From NCBI GenBank assembly GCA_010093605.1, contig MU004189.1, forward strand, positions 503,834 through 567,833: a stretch of 64,000 bases of DNA, written 5' to 3'. The translations under genes were made by a program, and so were the position numbers. Positions 46,034 through 59,647 of this stretch are shown one piece after another. This DNA comes from Lophium mytilinum (lineage: Eukaryota > Ascomycota > Dothideomycetes > Mytilinidiales > Mytilinidiaceae). Positions within the stretch are counted from its first letter, which is position 1; each line of letters starts with the position of its first letter. The notes beneath the pieces were generated by a model that was not told the origin of the DNA, searched no databases, and saw nothing but the letters and a program-made list of their open reading frames with translations.

Positions 46034-47048
46034 TTTGAGCCGTCAGTCAGGTGGAGCCAAGGGTGAAAAACACAACAAGAATGACACGGAGAAAATAGCA
46101 TAGGAAATCAGCTAGCCAGGTCATCAGGTCATTGCGTTGTGCACGCTCACCTGGCAATCACTGCGTGAAGCACCAGGTGGCTGGCTCTCTCCACGCAACG
46201 ACCACGGCTCAGATCGCGGCAGTGACGTGCTGCTATGGGGAACAGAAGCTCACCTTCTTGAAGAGTATATATCACATGTAAAAGGGTATGTCTCGAGTCG
46301 TACCTGGCAGCTGGGAGTTGAGGGCAATGCGGGATTGCGGGCAGTTGACGCCGAGCTATGGCATGTTCGGGGGAGAGGAACAATGGCAGATAGGCAAAGA
46401 GCTAGGAATTGGTGCCAGCGCGTCCAATGTCGTTGCAAGATGTACTGGAGGCTCTAGTCAAGATATACTATCGGGTCAGGAGAAAGCAGAGGTGCAGGTG
46501 GGAAGCTTGCTGCATCTAATGATTACTACGAATCGAGGTTTGAAGGCCTGGCCGCCCCGCCTGCGTCATTTCGCGGCAATGCCATTTTGTTTCCTGTGCC
46601 TGGGTTTGCCCAACCACATGACACCGATTTATTCCGCGTGATAACAACGAGCAGATAGATATTTTATTCACCATCTAGGGATCTACTCCGCTATCGGGCG
46701 GGTTGATGTGGAGATGGCTTGGCCGGGTGTTTGCACTCCAGCATCTCCAAACGTCTTCATGATTCAATTGACTGCTAGAAGGCGCCTAGGAATTGGAAAG
46801 GTTGGATCGATTTGGCAATCTGGCAATAGATGCTGTTACAGTCAAAGCTATAAGACCTGGTTATTACAAATTGCTACTTACCAGATCTCTCTGACGAGCA
46901 CGGTGGAGAGCTGTAGAGAAAAGAATATGACGCTAGGCCAGAACGAGGCCAATCGTACCGTAAATTAAATCTCCAGAATCTCGCGAGGACTTCGAGCTTT
47001 CGCGCTCAGTTGTCCAGCATTATTCACACTCCGTGCTCCGCGCCGCCA
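46034..47048. other. Divergent intergenic, TPS2 to poly(A) polymerase
   Basis: 1 kb with both promoters. No AGGGG stress elements recognised by eye. No gene supported. Confidence 0.5.
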
Positions 47049-49546
47049 ATGCATAGAGCTCGCCACACAGCGGTTTGCACTGCCCAGAATGCCTTCAAGC
47101 CTTCAATTGTCCTCTGGCAGCAGTTCGTTGCTGCTGGAACCCCTAACCAGCTTCAGCGTTTCTCCTCCACCATAGCTACACACGACCCCGAACAGCCTCT
47201 ACCTCAACCGCCATCGCACGAAACATCCGAAGAGCCTTCCTCGCCAGTCATCTCCGACCAAGCCGATCAGTCTCCAGCAGAGTTGCCGCCGAAGAAACAC
47301 GCCTATCCTCGAGAGAGCATTGCTGCTGCCAACGAGCGCCAAATCGACGACATAGACCCTCATGACCTGTCCGCCACGCTTGAAGCGCATCGCGCCTCGA
47401 ATCGGGCATCCCTTCTCCGCGGTGTCCAGAGCAGTCAGCGTGGAACGTATTTCAAACAAACCAAAGTACGGTCGCCGCTGAGTTTGGTTGTCAATGTTGA
47501 GAAAGAGCCTGGAGAAATGCCTCTGATACGGCACGTGGTACCGGAAAAGCCTAGGATCCCCACCGTCGTAAGCCTTCAAGGCATTGCACTTAAGAGACAA
47601 TACCCTAGACCGCCTGTGACTGAAGACGATCCCATTACCTTTCCTCGCCAAACAGTTTTTCGAGCGGCGGCGGCGCCAATGTCCAGGCAGGTCAAGAAAC
47701 CTAAGAAAGCTGTCACCGAGTCCCAAAACGATCAAAATCTCGACGATGGGCCCCCAATCGATCTGATGCTAAGACAAGACGGGTCCAAGGCGAAACTGAA
47801 GGAGCTCAAGAGTAAATCCAGGAAGGAGTCGACGCCGAAGAAATGGCCAACCATAGCAACCTTCAAACAAGGCCAACAGCTTCTGGAATATAAAGGGGAA
47901 AATGTTGTACCACTTACTGACCTGGTTGTCCCTGAGAACGAACTTCCTTGGACTGTCAAGGAGGGGTTACAGTCGATGACGGGGGCTGAGAGGTCAGCTA
48001 TACCCACGGAAACCTTGTGGAAGCCACGCTAACTTCCTGAATTAGACTTTCGGAGGAAATATCAAGGTTTAATTCGTACATGATGCCAACACCGAACGAG
48101 CACATCGCGCGGCAAGCCGTGATTAAGGAGCTTTCTGATCTAGTCAAGCAGACTTTTCCCAAGCATACAGTGAGCGTGTTTGGATCCGAGTGGAACGGGT
48201 TGGCATTAGCCACATCAGACATCGACCTTCGACTCTCAGTGCCTACATTGGTCGGCTCAAAACTAGAAAAAGCACCACGTTACGTTATACGGAAAACCCT
48301 GCTGAAGGACCTTACTGAATTTCACTTGGTCATGCAGAAAGCGGGCATGTACATGCTCTGCTCAATTAGGCATGCCCGTTATCCCCTCATCACCGTACAA
48401 CACATCAAGTCGCGGCTAGATCTTCAAGTGGTGGGATCAAACGACACTTCAGTATCCCGGGCGTACATCCTCAAATACCTAGCAGAGTATCCCGGCCTGA
48501 AGGAACTCGTTGCTGTTCTGAAGGTGCTATTCGACATTCGAGGCCTCTCCGACGTTTTCAGGGGCGGCCTGGGCTCCTACAGCGTCTTCATGATGGCTGT
48601 TGCCAGCATCAAATTAAATCCAGAGATCCCCATCCCCGATCTCGGGCAGCGCCTCCTCTCGTTCTTAAATTTCTGGGCCAAGTTCGATACGTACTCCCTC
48701 GGAGTCTCTATCGAGCCAGCCGAGGTATTCCCTAAGAGGTCCAAAACTTTCATCACCGTTAAGCAGAAGAAGAACCTGGATGAGGTAAATATGACCACTT
48801 TCGCGTTCTAGTCACGATTGATTGACATCCTCTAGAAGGGTCTATATAGAGAGAAAATGGGCCAGATCGACCCCGCCCAACCATATCTCCTGTGCTTGCA
48901 AGACCCCGCCGATGCCACAAACGACGTCGGCAAGAAGGGCTTCGCCATCAAGCACATCCAAGCCACGTTCGCGCACTTGGAGAAAGAGCTCAGGCAATCT
49001 ATGCAGGAGAACACCAGACCGTCGCTACTGGCTCCTCTTGTGGGTCCTGCCTACATCCTGAACAGAGAACGACGTGCTGTCATGGAGGAGTACGGAGCGT
49101 CGGTCGGCCCACTACCGGAGCTGGCAGTTGAGGAGACGCAGCAGGCGCCACCGGCGGAGATGACGATCGAGGAGTTTAGGGAAGAGTTCCCGCTTCCCAA
49201 CAGCCCTCCTGTGCAACTTTCTCTGGACGAGGTGGTCGGGATTGTGAGGGAGTTCAAGGATGAGCCGGAGGAAGTTGGAGTAGCTTCTCAGGATGCGACA
49301 GAGGAGATTGTGCAAGAGGGTCAAGATGTGGTAGAAGTGATCGAGAAAGAGGCTTCAGACGCGGCGGAGCAGGTCGAGCCAGGTGCTCAGGATGCGAATG
49401 AGCTGATTGCGGAAAAAAACCAGGAAGTGGTAGAGCAGGAAGCTGAGAGTGCTTCCGAAGTGATCGAGCAAGCTGAAGAGATCACACCGAAAGAGGAAGA
49501 TGTAGGAGAGAAACAGGGCGAAGCTTCTCAGGACAAGACGGCATAG
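47049..49546 (+). CDS. Non-canonical poly(A) polymerase (Cid1/Trf4-type nucleotidyltransferase)
   Basis: Exons 47049-47992, 48046-48784 and 48836-49546 give 797 residues. The frame opens 13 codons earlier but from TTG; ATG 47049 is used. The N-terminus (HRARHTAVCTAQNAFKP...LQRFSSTIATHD) looks like a mitochondrial presequence. After a basic linker the transferase core is VSVFGSEWNGLALATSDIDL (GS...DxD, two metal Asp) with RLDLQVV as the third Asp. The PAP-associated helices follow (YLAEYPGLKELVAVLKVLF, GGLGSYSVFMMAVASI). The last third is an acidic Gln/Glu/Val-rich tail of imperfect repeats (QDATEEIVQEGQDVVEVIEK). It may add A or U tails to mitochondrial or nuclear RNAs; the compartment is inference. 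Intron 1 has a weak donor (GTCAGC) but a good CTAAC branch. Confidence 0.85.
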
Positions 49547-50398
49547 TCATCCACGGACGAGAGTCTATCTACGCTCACCCGATAACGGCAGAGGACGGTT
49601 TCGGATATACTCTGTATCATGGCAAGCGGCAGCAGCGTTGTTATATTTGGGGACGAGTGTACAGATAAAATTCCAGGGAATGTATTTGTATGTGTTGTTG
49701 ATGTTGGCGCTGTTCTCTGGGACTTCTTCTGACTCGTTCGTGTACACCTCGGCTGGAGGTCTGCTAACATTCTAAAGCTCTTTGTCAATCGCTTTCCGCG
49801 TCACAGACCCTGGGGCGTTCGTAGACGGGCAATACGAAGTCTTCATCGGAACCTCGCCTGAGGCAACATCGATAGGGCTGAGCTGGGTGACGCGACCTCT
49901 CCTGGCAAAGAAAAACATCACAAACATTCGAAACCATAAAGACTGAAGAATCTAGTCATATAGTCACTCACGAATATCACAAGAACACGCTTCTGATACC
50001 ATGATAAGCTAATCTAAATGCAGATTTCATCCTTAGCACTCCCGTGTAGTAGGAAAAACCCGGATATGCATCGTGGAAAGCCGCAGAAACCCGGTAAGGA
50101 AAGAGCCATCTTCCGGTTGTAGACTTTCGGGTCTACAGCGAAAGAAGGGGGGGTAATAACAGTGGGAAGGCCGTGATAGATGTGTGTGGGGGGAGAGTCG
50201 TGGGGAGTCGGGATAAGGAAACACCAAGCCGATTAACGCTGAGCCCATCTCCATGCCACTTGAACGCAATCAGAAAACAAGCCTCGTCCACCCCCGCCGC
50301 AGAGTTTTGCCCCATGTAGTAATTTAGCTGGATGGGGTCCGTCAAAGTCGTTTTTGTAGAGCCCGACTGTTATCATGCTGTGGATTCGCTTTGTAGGG
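49547..50398. other. Convergent intergenic, poly(A) polymerase to UBC4
   Basis: 852 bp between two stop codons, no gene, no array seen. Confidence 0.55.
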
Positions 50399-51249
<851 letters not shown>

Positions 51250-52223
51250 TTTGCGAGTGTGTTTTCGGGGGTGTGGATCGGGAAAGAGGGAGTGGTTTTG
51301 CAAGAGGAAGTCTGCTGTGACGGAGAACTGAAGTGGGCTGCGTCTATCAGGTTAGCGCCATGAAAGCAGGCGGGGCGTATCGCTGGCAGGCCAGCACTAA
51401 TAACATACCTGGTCAGCGTCGGGCGGTGTTGGACTGATGTTGTGGGTGAAAGGCCGCGAAGGAAGTCGGGAGTGAGGGAAGAAGGGTTTCGAGGCAGCCG
51501 GCGACGTTTTATGGGTTGGTTGGCCCCAGGCTGAGACCCGGTGCACTTCTTCAGCAGAATTCACCGCTCACGCGTGGCAAACGATAGAACCCCGTCGTTC
51601 TCGCAACCACCTTCTACCATCGACGACGTCTGCCAGTAATACCACCAATATATTGCATATCAACCCTCCGCGTTGACAAAGCAACGAGATGTACCTATTG
51701 AGCTCCTTCACCAACTGCGTCTCGATTAGGGTTCGGGGCGGAAGGGGCCGTCTGCAAGCAGCAAGCTGTGCACTCCCCGCGAGGTGTGCTCTGAAACGTA
51801 GGACAGCAGCCTCCACGTCTCGCTCGATACAGCCGGTAGTCCTGCATTTGAGGCCTAGCATTGCTAGTTATTTGGAGGCTGAGGGTGCTTGGCGTGCATG
51901 AGTATGCTTCTATCACATATGTAGGCTTGAGTGCTGCACCGTCTGGGTCCTCAATCACGAAAGTGCTCACCCATACAGTACTTCACATTGCATAAACATC
52001 CAGAAGGTTCTTAGCGTTTCTATCTAATGTACGAAAGGTGCTCCTGCTTTTGTCGTATGTCTATGTCATCGCACGGAGTTATCTCCTGTGGTTGATTAAT
52101 TGCATACGACTACCCCATACTTTCCGGCACAGTTTTTGCGTGCCAAGAAGCGTGCATCTACAAACCCTCGATATATTTACAGCTATTGTTTCTTGTCAAG
52201 ATATCCATCGATCGATGCATGCA
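51250..52223. other. Intergenic, GCDH terminator to UBC4 promoter
   Basis: No gene supported. The UBC4 leader and promoter lie at 51250-51600. Confidence 0.5.
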
Positions 52224-53657
52224 CTAGCAGAAGGCTTGAATGCCAGTGATGGCTCTTCCGAGAATGAGAGCTGCGTGACTAGGTCAGTAGTGGCCAACAT
52301 CATGCAGCCTGCCCGAGACTTACCGTGAATGTCGCTCTGTCCCTCGTACGTCTGGGTCACAAACAGATTCGCAACGTGTCGGCCTATTCCGTACTCGTCA
52401 CTGACAGCATTGCCGCCGAATACCTCTTGCAGTCTGCATGAAAGTTAGCGCATGAGCGTGCAGCCTGTCGTGACAACTCACATTCTCGCGTTGACCAACG
52501 CCCTATCACAGTTCTGTCGCTTGATCATCGAGATCATTTCCGGGGCCGCTTTGCCTTCGTCCTTGAGTCTGCCAACTTGGGTCGCTGCAAGTATACCGTA
52601 TGCAGCATCAGTAGTGGCGTCTGCAAGTTTCTTCTGCACAAGCTGGTACTTTGCGATTGGATTGCCCTTGAACTGTTTGCGATTCAGAGCATAGTCTCTT
52701 GTCCTTGAGATGCTGTCTTCAAGCGCGCCCATCGTTCCCCATGCAATTCCGTATCTCGCGTTGTTCAGGCAGCTGAATGGACCCCTCAGGCCCTCAACCT
52801 CAGGGAACATGTTCTCTTCCGGAACAGGACACTCATCTAGTTGGATCATGCCAGTTATGGATGCCCTCAGACCATTCTTGTTCTTTATTGGTGGCGTCTC
52901 CAGAGTGCCTGGTGGACACTGACTCCTCTCGATCACGAAGCCGCGGATCTTCCCGGTACTCTCGAGCTTGGCCCACACAAGGAACAGATCGGAGATGGGA
53001 GAGTTGGTGATCCATGTTTTGGCTCCAGAAAGTGAGTAGTATCCCTTCTTGGACGGGTGTGGCTTTGCGACTGTCTCCATCGATCCAGGATCCGATCCGT
53101 GATTTGGTTCTGTCAACCCGAAGCAGCCTAGCATTTTCCCCTTTGCCATCTCGGGCAAGTATTTGTCCTTCAGTTCCTGGGTGCCATGCTCCTCGATTCC
53201 GCCCATTACCAGGGAGCTCTGTACCGAGTATCCGGATCGGTAACCCGAGTCCACTCTCTCCACAGCTCGTGTGATCAAACCAGAAGCCACACTGCTCACG
53301 CCGGCGCATCCGTATCCCTGTATTGTTGCACCAAGAAGTCCGAGCTCTCCCATTTCCTCGAGGATCTTTCGATCGAAGTCTTCATTTCGGTATGCGTCTG
53401 CAATATTGTTAGCTGAGTGCTTCAGGACCTGAGGCTGGGGTCATGATACCTAGAAGCCTGGGCAGCATGCGTTCCTGACAATACGCTTCGGCAGTCTCCG
53501 CAATTGCCAGCTCATCTTCCGTAAACAGGTTGTTCGCCCCAAGGGGATCTTTCCAGTCAAACGCTGCTGGAGTATGAGCATATCGCCTTCCAACGACTGC
53601 AGAACCAGTAGGTCTAGTCAATTGGCGGACAGCCTGCCTGCAGACTGGCTTGAACAT
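52224..53657 (-). CDS. Glutaryl-CoA dehydrogenase, mitochondrial
   Basis: Exons 53657-53450, 53397-52482, 52433-52324 and 52270-52224 (47 nt) give 426 residues. The enzyme oxidises and decarboxylates glutaryl-CoA to crotonyl-CoA in lysine/tryptophan breakdown, passing electrons to ETF. The N-terminus ([16 protein letters not shown]) is a presequence. Acyl-CoA dehydrogenase marks: [31 protein letters not shown] (FAD/substrate), [30 protein letters not shown] and [12 protein letters not shown]. The last exon join forms [19 protein letters not shown], with the catalytic Glu in TYEG. Introns are 48-53 nt. The HALILGR ending and the start [10 protein letters not shown] favour GCDH over other ACADs. 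Confidence 0.93.
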
Positions 53658-54208
53658 ATTGGCGAACAGATAGCAGCAGTGTATAGAGTAAAGAGAGTAA
53701 GAAAATGTTAATTGCGCGTCATTGAATCATGGCAGTTGGTGAAAGAATATGTACCCCACGATCGACAATGGCCGACGGAAGGGCCGCGATTGAGCTGGGA
53801 CCGCGGTCCGATGCCCATTGGCCTTTCTGGCCCGAACTTCGCCGCCAAAGGCCGCTGTGGGAGCAAGATTTGCATAGTCTACATTTTGGGGGCCGCGGTT
53901 GATAGAACAAGGGTGCTAGCAGCTAGGCTCTTTGTTGCTCAGGCAAATATTGAGAGTTGCGACTTGAATGTGTGATGTTGAAGATATGCCAAGAGATATA
54001 GGGCTGCGACCCCGGTGGCATCACGTCGAACGCGGAAATGACGCTAGTGAGGCGCTCTTTCCCGATCTTCAACTCCAACCCTGGGATACTTCTGCCTGGG
54101 TGACAATTCGCCCACCACGACGCCTGATCTGCTTTCTTAGTTCTTCTTGCATCAAGTGCAGCAACATCTCCTCTTCTACATTCACATTTCTCTGGTAAAT
54201 TCCTCAAG
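53658..54208. other. Divergent intergenic, GCDH and FEN1
   Basis: 551 bp, both promoters. No gene. Confidence 0.6.
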
Positions 54209-55555
54209 ATGGGTATCAAGTCACTCTTCCAGGTCATCAGCGAAAACGCCCCCGATGCTGTCAAAACCGGGGAGATCAAGAACCAATTCGGCCGCAAGGT
54301 CGCGATAGTGAGCTCTTCAAATGTCTACGATGCATAGTCTCAACATACTAATCAATCCAGGACGCGTATGTACACACTTTGTGTCTCTCACTACCTGCGA
54401 CTAAAACTCCACCAGATCCATGAGCATCTACAGCTTCCTCATCGCAGTCCGCTCCGATGGCCAACAGCTCATGAACGAGACCGGCGAAACCACCTCTCAC
54501 TTGATGGGCATGTTCTACCGCACTCTGCGCATGGTCGACAACGGTATCAAGCCACTCTACGTCTTCGACGGCGCCCCACCCAAGCTCAAGTCCGGCGAGC
54601 TCGCGAAGCGATTCCAGCGCAAGTCTGAGGCACAAGCATCACATGAGGAGGCTAAGGAGACCGGTACAGCCGAGGACGTGGAGAAGTTCTCGCGGCGCAC
54701 CGTGAGGGTGACGAGAGAGCACAACGCAGAGTGCCAGAAACTGTTGAAGCTGATGGGCATACCTTACATTGTGGCGCCGACCGAGGCAGAAGCCCAGTGC
54801 GCGACGCTTGCGAGGGGTGGGAAGGTATATGCAGCCGCTTCGGAAGATATGGACACACTCACGTTCGATTCGCCAGTGCTGCTGCGACATCTTACATTCA
54901 GCGAGCAGCGGAAGGAACCGATTCTTGAGATCCACCTTGACAAGGTGTTGGAAGGACTAGAGATGGACAGGACACAGGTATGATACTTCGGGTGTGAACT
55001 GTATTCAATCTCAGTATGCTAATATTCCGTCATTCGCAGTTCATCGATCTCTGCATCCTCCTTGGTTGCGATTATCTCGACCCCATCAAAGGCATTGGCC
55101 CAACCACCGCTCTCAAGCTCATCCGCGAACACAAGAACCTCGAGGGTGTTGTCGCCGCTATCGGAAAGTCGACAAAGTACACCATCCCCGAAGACTGGCC
55201 TTATGCCGACGCTCGCCTCCTCTTCCTTGAACCCGATGTCCGCCCCGCTGACGACCCTGAATGCGACTTCAAATGGGAGGCGCCCGACCTTCCGGGCCTG
55301 ATCAAGTTCCTTGTCGAGGAAAAAGGCTTCAGTGAAGATAGGGTGAAGAACGGTGCCGCAAAACTGACGAAGAACCTCAAAACCGCACAACAGAGCCGAC
55401 TCGAGGGGTTCTTCAGGCCAGTTGCGAAGACTGAAGAGCAACAAGCGAGCCTGAAGCGCAAAAATGAGGCGAAGATTGAAGAGAAGAAAAAGAAGCAGAA
55501 GCAAGCGGCCAAGGAGAAGAAGGCCACGAAGGCGAAGCCTAGGCAAGTTGCTTAG
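54209..55555 (+). CDS. FEN1: Flap endonuclease FEN1 (Rad27 family)
   Basis: Exons 54209-54307, 54361-54365 (5 nt), 54416-54977 and 55040-55555 give 393 residues. FEN1 cuts 5' flaps in Okazaki-fragment maturation and long-patch base-excision repair. Exon 1 codes 33 residues ending GRKVAI. The 5-nt exon GACGC gives Asp34 and part of Ala35. Exon 3 opens [15 protein letters not shown]. Catalytic acids are all present: Asp34, [22 protein letters not shown] and GCDYLD. The helix-hairpin-helix is [11 protein letters not shown], the PCNA box QSRLEGFF, and the tail is Lys-rich. Joining exon 1 straight to exon 3 would break the frame and drop Asp34, so the microexon is required. It is flanked by a 53-nt intron (CTAAT branch) and a 50-nt intron (donor GTATGT). 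Confidence 0.95.
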
Positions 55556-56443
55556 ACTGGAACAGGGATCCCCTCAGTGGTGTAGAGTGGACTACTGTAG
55601 ATGTTTCTGCGATGCTAGTGGATGACTTCATGGGTTTGCGGGCTGTCCAGGAAGGCGTTTCTGAAGCTTTCGGTTGCCGGCTAGCGATTTTCAATTCAAT
55701 TTTCGATTTCGGCGTTCATCAGGTATGGCATCATGCTATGGGGGCTTCTGGTCAGGCTCTGATGCAGATGAGTACGACGGGCTTGCCACATGCCAGGCGA
55801 TTTCTCCTTCGCCAGGGAAAAGCGAAGTGCGACAAGTATCTTATCCCACAGAATTTGATATTTAGTATGCGAAATACACATGAAACTTACTCTACCTCTA
55901 CCGTGCTCTTCCTTTTTGCATGTATGAACTGACTGCTCACGCTCGGCATGCACATGATTTGAGCTCTTGGGCATTGTCATCAACATATTGGTCTTCTCGA
56001 CCTCCAGGAACTTCAGTGCCTCCAAACACAGCCTGAACTACAACCTGACCAGAGTAACGTTTATTAAGAGTCATTATGACGCATTGAGCACTTCACGCAG
56101 CTTTCGTCATTAAGTTGTGAACGGAGCTTTTGGAGACTAGCGTTGGTCTATTAGGCTTAGGTCATAAATTTGGAGGCTATCTCAAGGAACCTCCGTCCAT
56201 CACCGCCTAACCAAAGCTCACCATCGACGCTCATTCATATATAGGCTAGAGCTAGTTCCAGAAACCGGTGAGCGATGTTTGGCCTAATCATGCTCTTAAC
56301 CTTCCGTATCAAGTACAAGGGATCCCATGTTGTAGTTTCAGCCCCCAAGGCTTGACCCCTTTTTCTCTGCACAGCACAGCCTTGTTCTCCTCCACGTATA
56401 TAGCTGTGGCTTCTGCGCAACACGTTCACCAGAGGTACTCTCT
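55556..56443. other. Intergenic, FEN1 to HET-domain gene
   Basis: No gene supported; short frames without a domain. Confidence 0.5.
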
Positions 56444-59400
56444 ATGGATCATTTACGTGGTGCTCGTCTCAGTGAGCCTCTGGTTAAGGTGCCCTATGTG
56501 CGCAAGTCCGGTTCTGATCTTTCGTCCATTTACAATTCAGATACATTTCTCAACTTTCCTCTTCACCATCTCAAATCGTTACGATCCAATCATCCTGAAA
56601 TCAGCAAAGACGATGCTCTTCTCTCACTGATACAATCCTGGCTCATTTTCGGCACGTTGATAGAGTTCTTTCGAGGGAAAGTGGTGCCCAAAGAGTTCCG
56701 AAAAATCTTAGAAGATGGCAGCGAGGTACTTACCACAAAACAGCTCCGTAAGATGATGGCGTGTTGGCCAGAGTACCAATACGGTTCCGACGACATTTCG
56801 AAAGAGGAGGTCCATAAAACGGCTGTCGAGACCAGTGGACAGCTCCTCGCCCGTTCTTTGTTTGCTTGCGAGCGATTCGGGAAAGTCAAGTCAAATGACG
56901 ACCGGCTACATCGCGTCCTCTTTTCAGTCAAAGTTCTGATATGTACCCTTACTCTCTTGGCGCGCAGCTATTCTCCAGAGTCGAATATGGCGCTGGACGC
57001 AGTTTTGACTAGGGCCCGTTTCAAGCACTCCCCCGACGGCTCACCGGAATCTACTTTCTTACTATGGGACTCTATGATTGAGAACCGGTGGTGGTATGTA
57101 GCCTAAAATATGACCCCAGCTCGACCACAAGCGCTTATCCAACCTTGTCAAGCCCGCATCAGATCCACTACATGCTCCAGACCCAGCCGGCAACTAGCGT
57201 CTGCCATATGGCTCATACAAAACGGCCGGAGTGGCACGGAGAGCATCATTCATGCGATAAACACGAATATTGCGTTGCACATCAGATCGATTGGGAAACT
57301 TTCGAGCCCACGCATGATCACAGCGCTTCATCGCACGGCCCTGGATGTTGTCTTGCACCAAAAAATGAAGAAGTAGCCCTTCTCGAAAAGCAAATGATGG
57401 CCTTACTCGACAAGGGCAAGATTCCGTTAGTATCTTGTGTGAGGAATCCGAACAACAGTCTACGACTAGACGTCATTGAAGCTAGGCAAGGTGTAGACTA
57501 CACTGCAATCACTCATGTAGGTTGTTATGCTCCGTTTGCCCCCTTTAGCTATCAAGCCTGACTAGCGAGTACTAGGTCTGGGCCGATGGACTTGGAAGCG
57601 CCAAAAGCAATCAATTGCCCGCATGTCGACTCCAGAAAGTGCTTGCAGCTATACGCCTCGTCGAGAAAAAGGACATAGAAAATGCGAAGTATTTCAAGGG
57701 GTTTCGTCGCCGCAAATTCGCAAAGAAAAGACAGCGTACCATATTCTGGATGGACATCTTCTGTGTCCCAAAAGGGTCGAAGAGCGAAAGGCATCGGATA
57801 CTTGAGCAGAGAGCCATCTCGCTCATGACAGCAACATACGTAGGAGCCAAATACGTCCTGGTTCTAGACTCCGAGTTGCAAAGTATACCGTGTAAAGACA
57901 CCGACAGACGTACCTTTGGCTTTCATCTCATGAGCTGCCGGTGGATGGGGCGTTGTTGGACTCTTCAAGAAGGTGCCCTAGCTTCTCCGTCAAGTTTGTG
58001 GTATGACTTTAGCGACGGCGTACTGCCTCACAACAAAATCGAGTCTTTCGGCTCTCCAACCGCTGCAGTAGACTGCCGTGGACCAGTCAAATGGCATAAG
58101 TGGTGGGTGCCGTTAAAGCTCCCGTTTGTAGGAAACTTCACGTTCCGTTTATCTCAAACTATTTCGATACAGGAGTATCGATTTATTACAGTATGGAACA
58201 GCTTCTTGGGTCGGTCAACTACGAAACCCAAGGACGTTCATGTTGTTCTAGCAAAGTACGTATAGCGAGGACAATGGTTGGAAGCTTATGTTTAACCATT
58301 GTATCAGCCTGCTCGGATTCAGCGCTCTCGAAATATCAGAATTATCGTCAAAGGTGCAGTCACCCGAAGAAAACGAGGAATTAGTCGATCGCCGAGGAAG
58401 ATCCGAAAGGATGAAAGCAATGCTTCTCGCACAAGATCGGCTTCCACTCGAGCTCTTTAGTATTTCTCAAGCCGAGCCATCTACTCAGCCTCGCCATCTT
58501 TCATGGATCCCAGATGCGCCAACCGGACGACAGATCACAGGCCTCGACACAAGGATGGTAAATATTGACGGTGAAGTCCTAAAAGTTGATTCTCACTGCG
58601 GTCCTTACGGCTTCTTTGTGACAATACCGTCTAGCCCACAATTGCGAACATTTTGTATCAATGTAGCAGCCACACCCGAAGAACCGCACATATGCATCAC
58701 CCTAGATATGCCCCAGCACAACACTTCGGGAGACTTTTACCTTCATCTTAATTTGCACAAGGAAGCTCATTCTCTCATTCAAGACACTTACGGTACCGGA
58801 GCATGTTTTGCAGTCCTCAGACGGCAGGGTCACGAAGTAGAAGTACGATTCGAGTCAGCCTTGCGATTCTGCCACTGCTGGGAGACCCACCTAGAGAATG
58901 GCTCGTCCGACATTTTTCTTCCCGTAGAATCAGAGACAGCGCATCATAGGATATCGATAAGCCTTCGTAAGTCGCCGTCCCTTCGAGTAGTGATTCCTCC
59001 TCCTGATGTTCCCAGACCCTCTATCCGTGTACAAACCATCAACGCAGCGCCCAGCGGATCTCTTCGACTTCTTCCCCAAACGCCGTCTTTCACTTAGAGT
59101 GATTCTCCCTACCACTGTACTATTGTGGTTTGCTGGTGCCGGAATATGCATCGCAGGTCACATCCAATTCGGATCCAGCTTCTTCGCCGTCACCTGGGCT
59201 ATCATTCTTTACTTCCCGTTCTTGGCCATGACCTGCATCATGTACCTGACAAGATCTAGCTGGCTCATGAGCTACACAACCGGCGACGTGCCCTGGTACG
59301 TCAAAGTGGCTTCGTCTCGCTGGGCGCCGTCGTTCTACAATGTGCGCATCTGGTCGAGATGGACTTGGATACGTTGCCAGCCGGGCGTTCTCTGGATTAG

Positions 59401-59647
59401 GAGATTGAAACCTGGACGCAGCGTTTTCAAATTCAGCAAGAAGGCTTCAGGGTCTACTACGGAGTTGATAAGTAAGGATCGCCAAGATTGTTTGGAAGAT
59501 GAAGATGCGACTTGTGTCAATGCGCCAGACTATGATGCTTTCAAGGACATGGAGAATATAGCATACAAGATGCTAGACGAGGAATACGCGCGGGTTCTCT
59601 GTGCTATGGACAGGCAGATGTGGTGGGCGGACAAACATACTGGATAA
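56444..59647 (+). CDS. HET-domain (heterokaryon incompatibility) protein with C-terminal membrane segments
   Basis: Exons 56444-57093, 57153-57516, 57576-58255, 58308-58966 and 59055-59647 give 981 residues. HET-domain proteins trigger programmed death on non-self contact; most are of unknown specificity. The N-terminal 215 residues are helical. A Cys/His-rich stretch follows (WCPHQIHYML, HSCDKHEYC, HGPGCC). The HET core spans about 335-480: YTAITHVWADGLG, then FWMDIFCVP, then RAISLMTATYVGAKYVLVLD, then RWMGRCWTLQEG. A conserved LLGFSALEISEL and MKAMLLAQDRLPLEL region follows. Near 800-850 two hydrophobic segments (LPTTVLLWFAGAGICIAG and a second from FFAVTWAIILYFPF) suggest membrane anchoring. 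Introns 1-3 (59, 59, 52 nt) restore family motifs; the last join (88 nt) is chosen by phase and is less certain. Confidence 0.85.

Noticed and set aside
47010-47048. N-terminal extension of the poly(A) polymerase
   Set aside because: Starts with TTG; ATG 47049 gives a good presequence.
59027-59045. 19-nt intron in the HET gene (GTACAAACC...GCAG)
   Set aside because: Too short to be spliced; an 88-nt intron from 58967 to 59054 gives the same frame with a GTAAGT donor.
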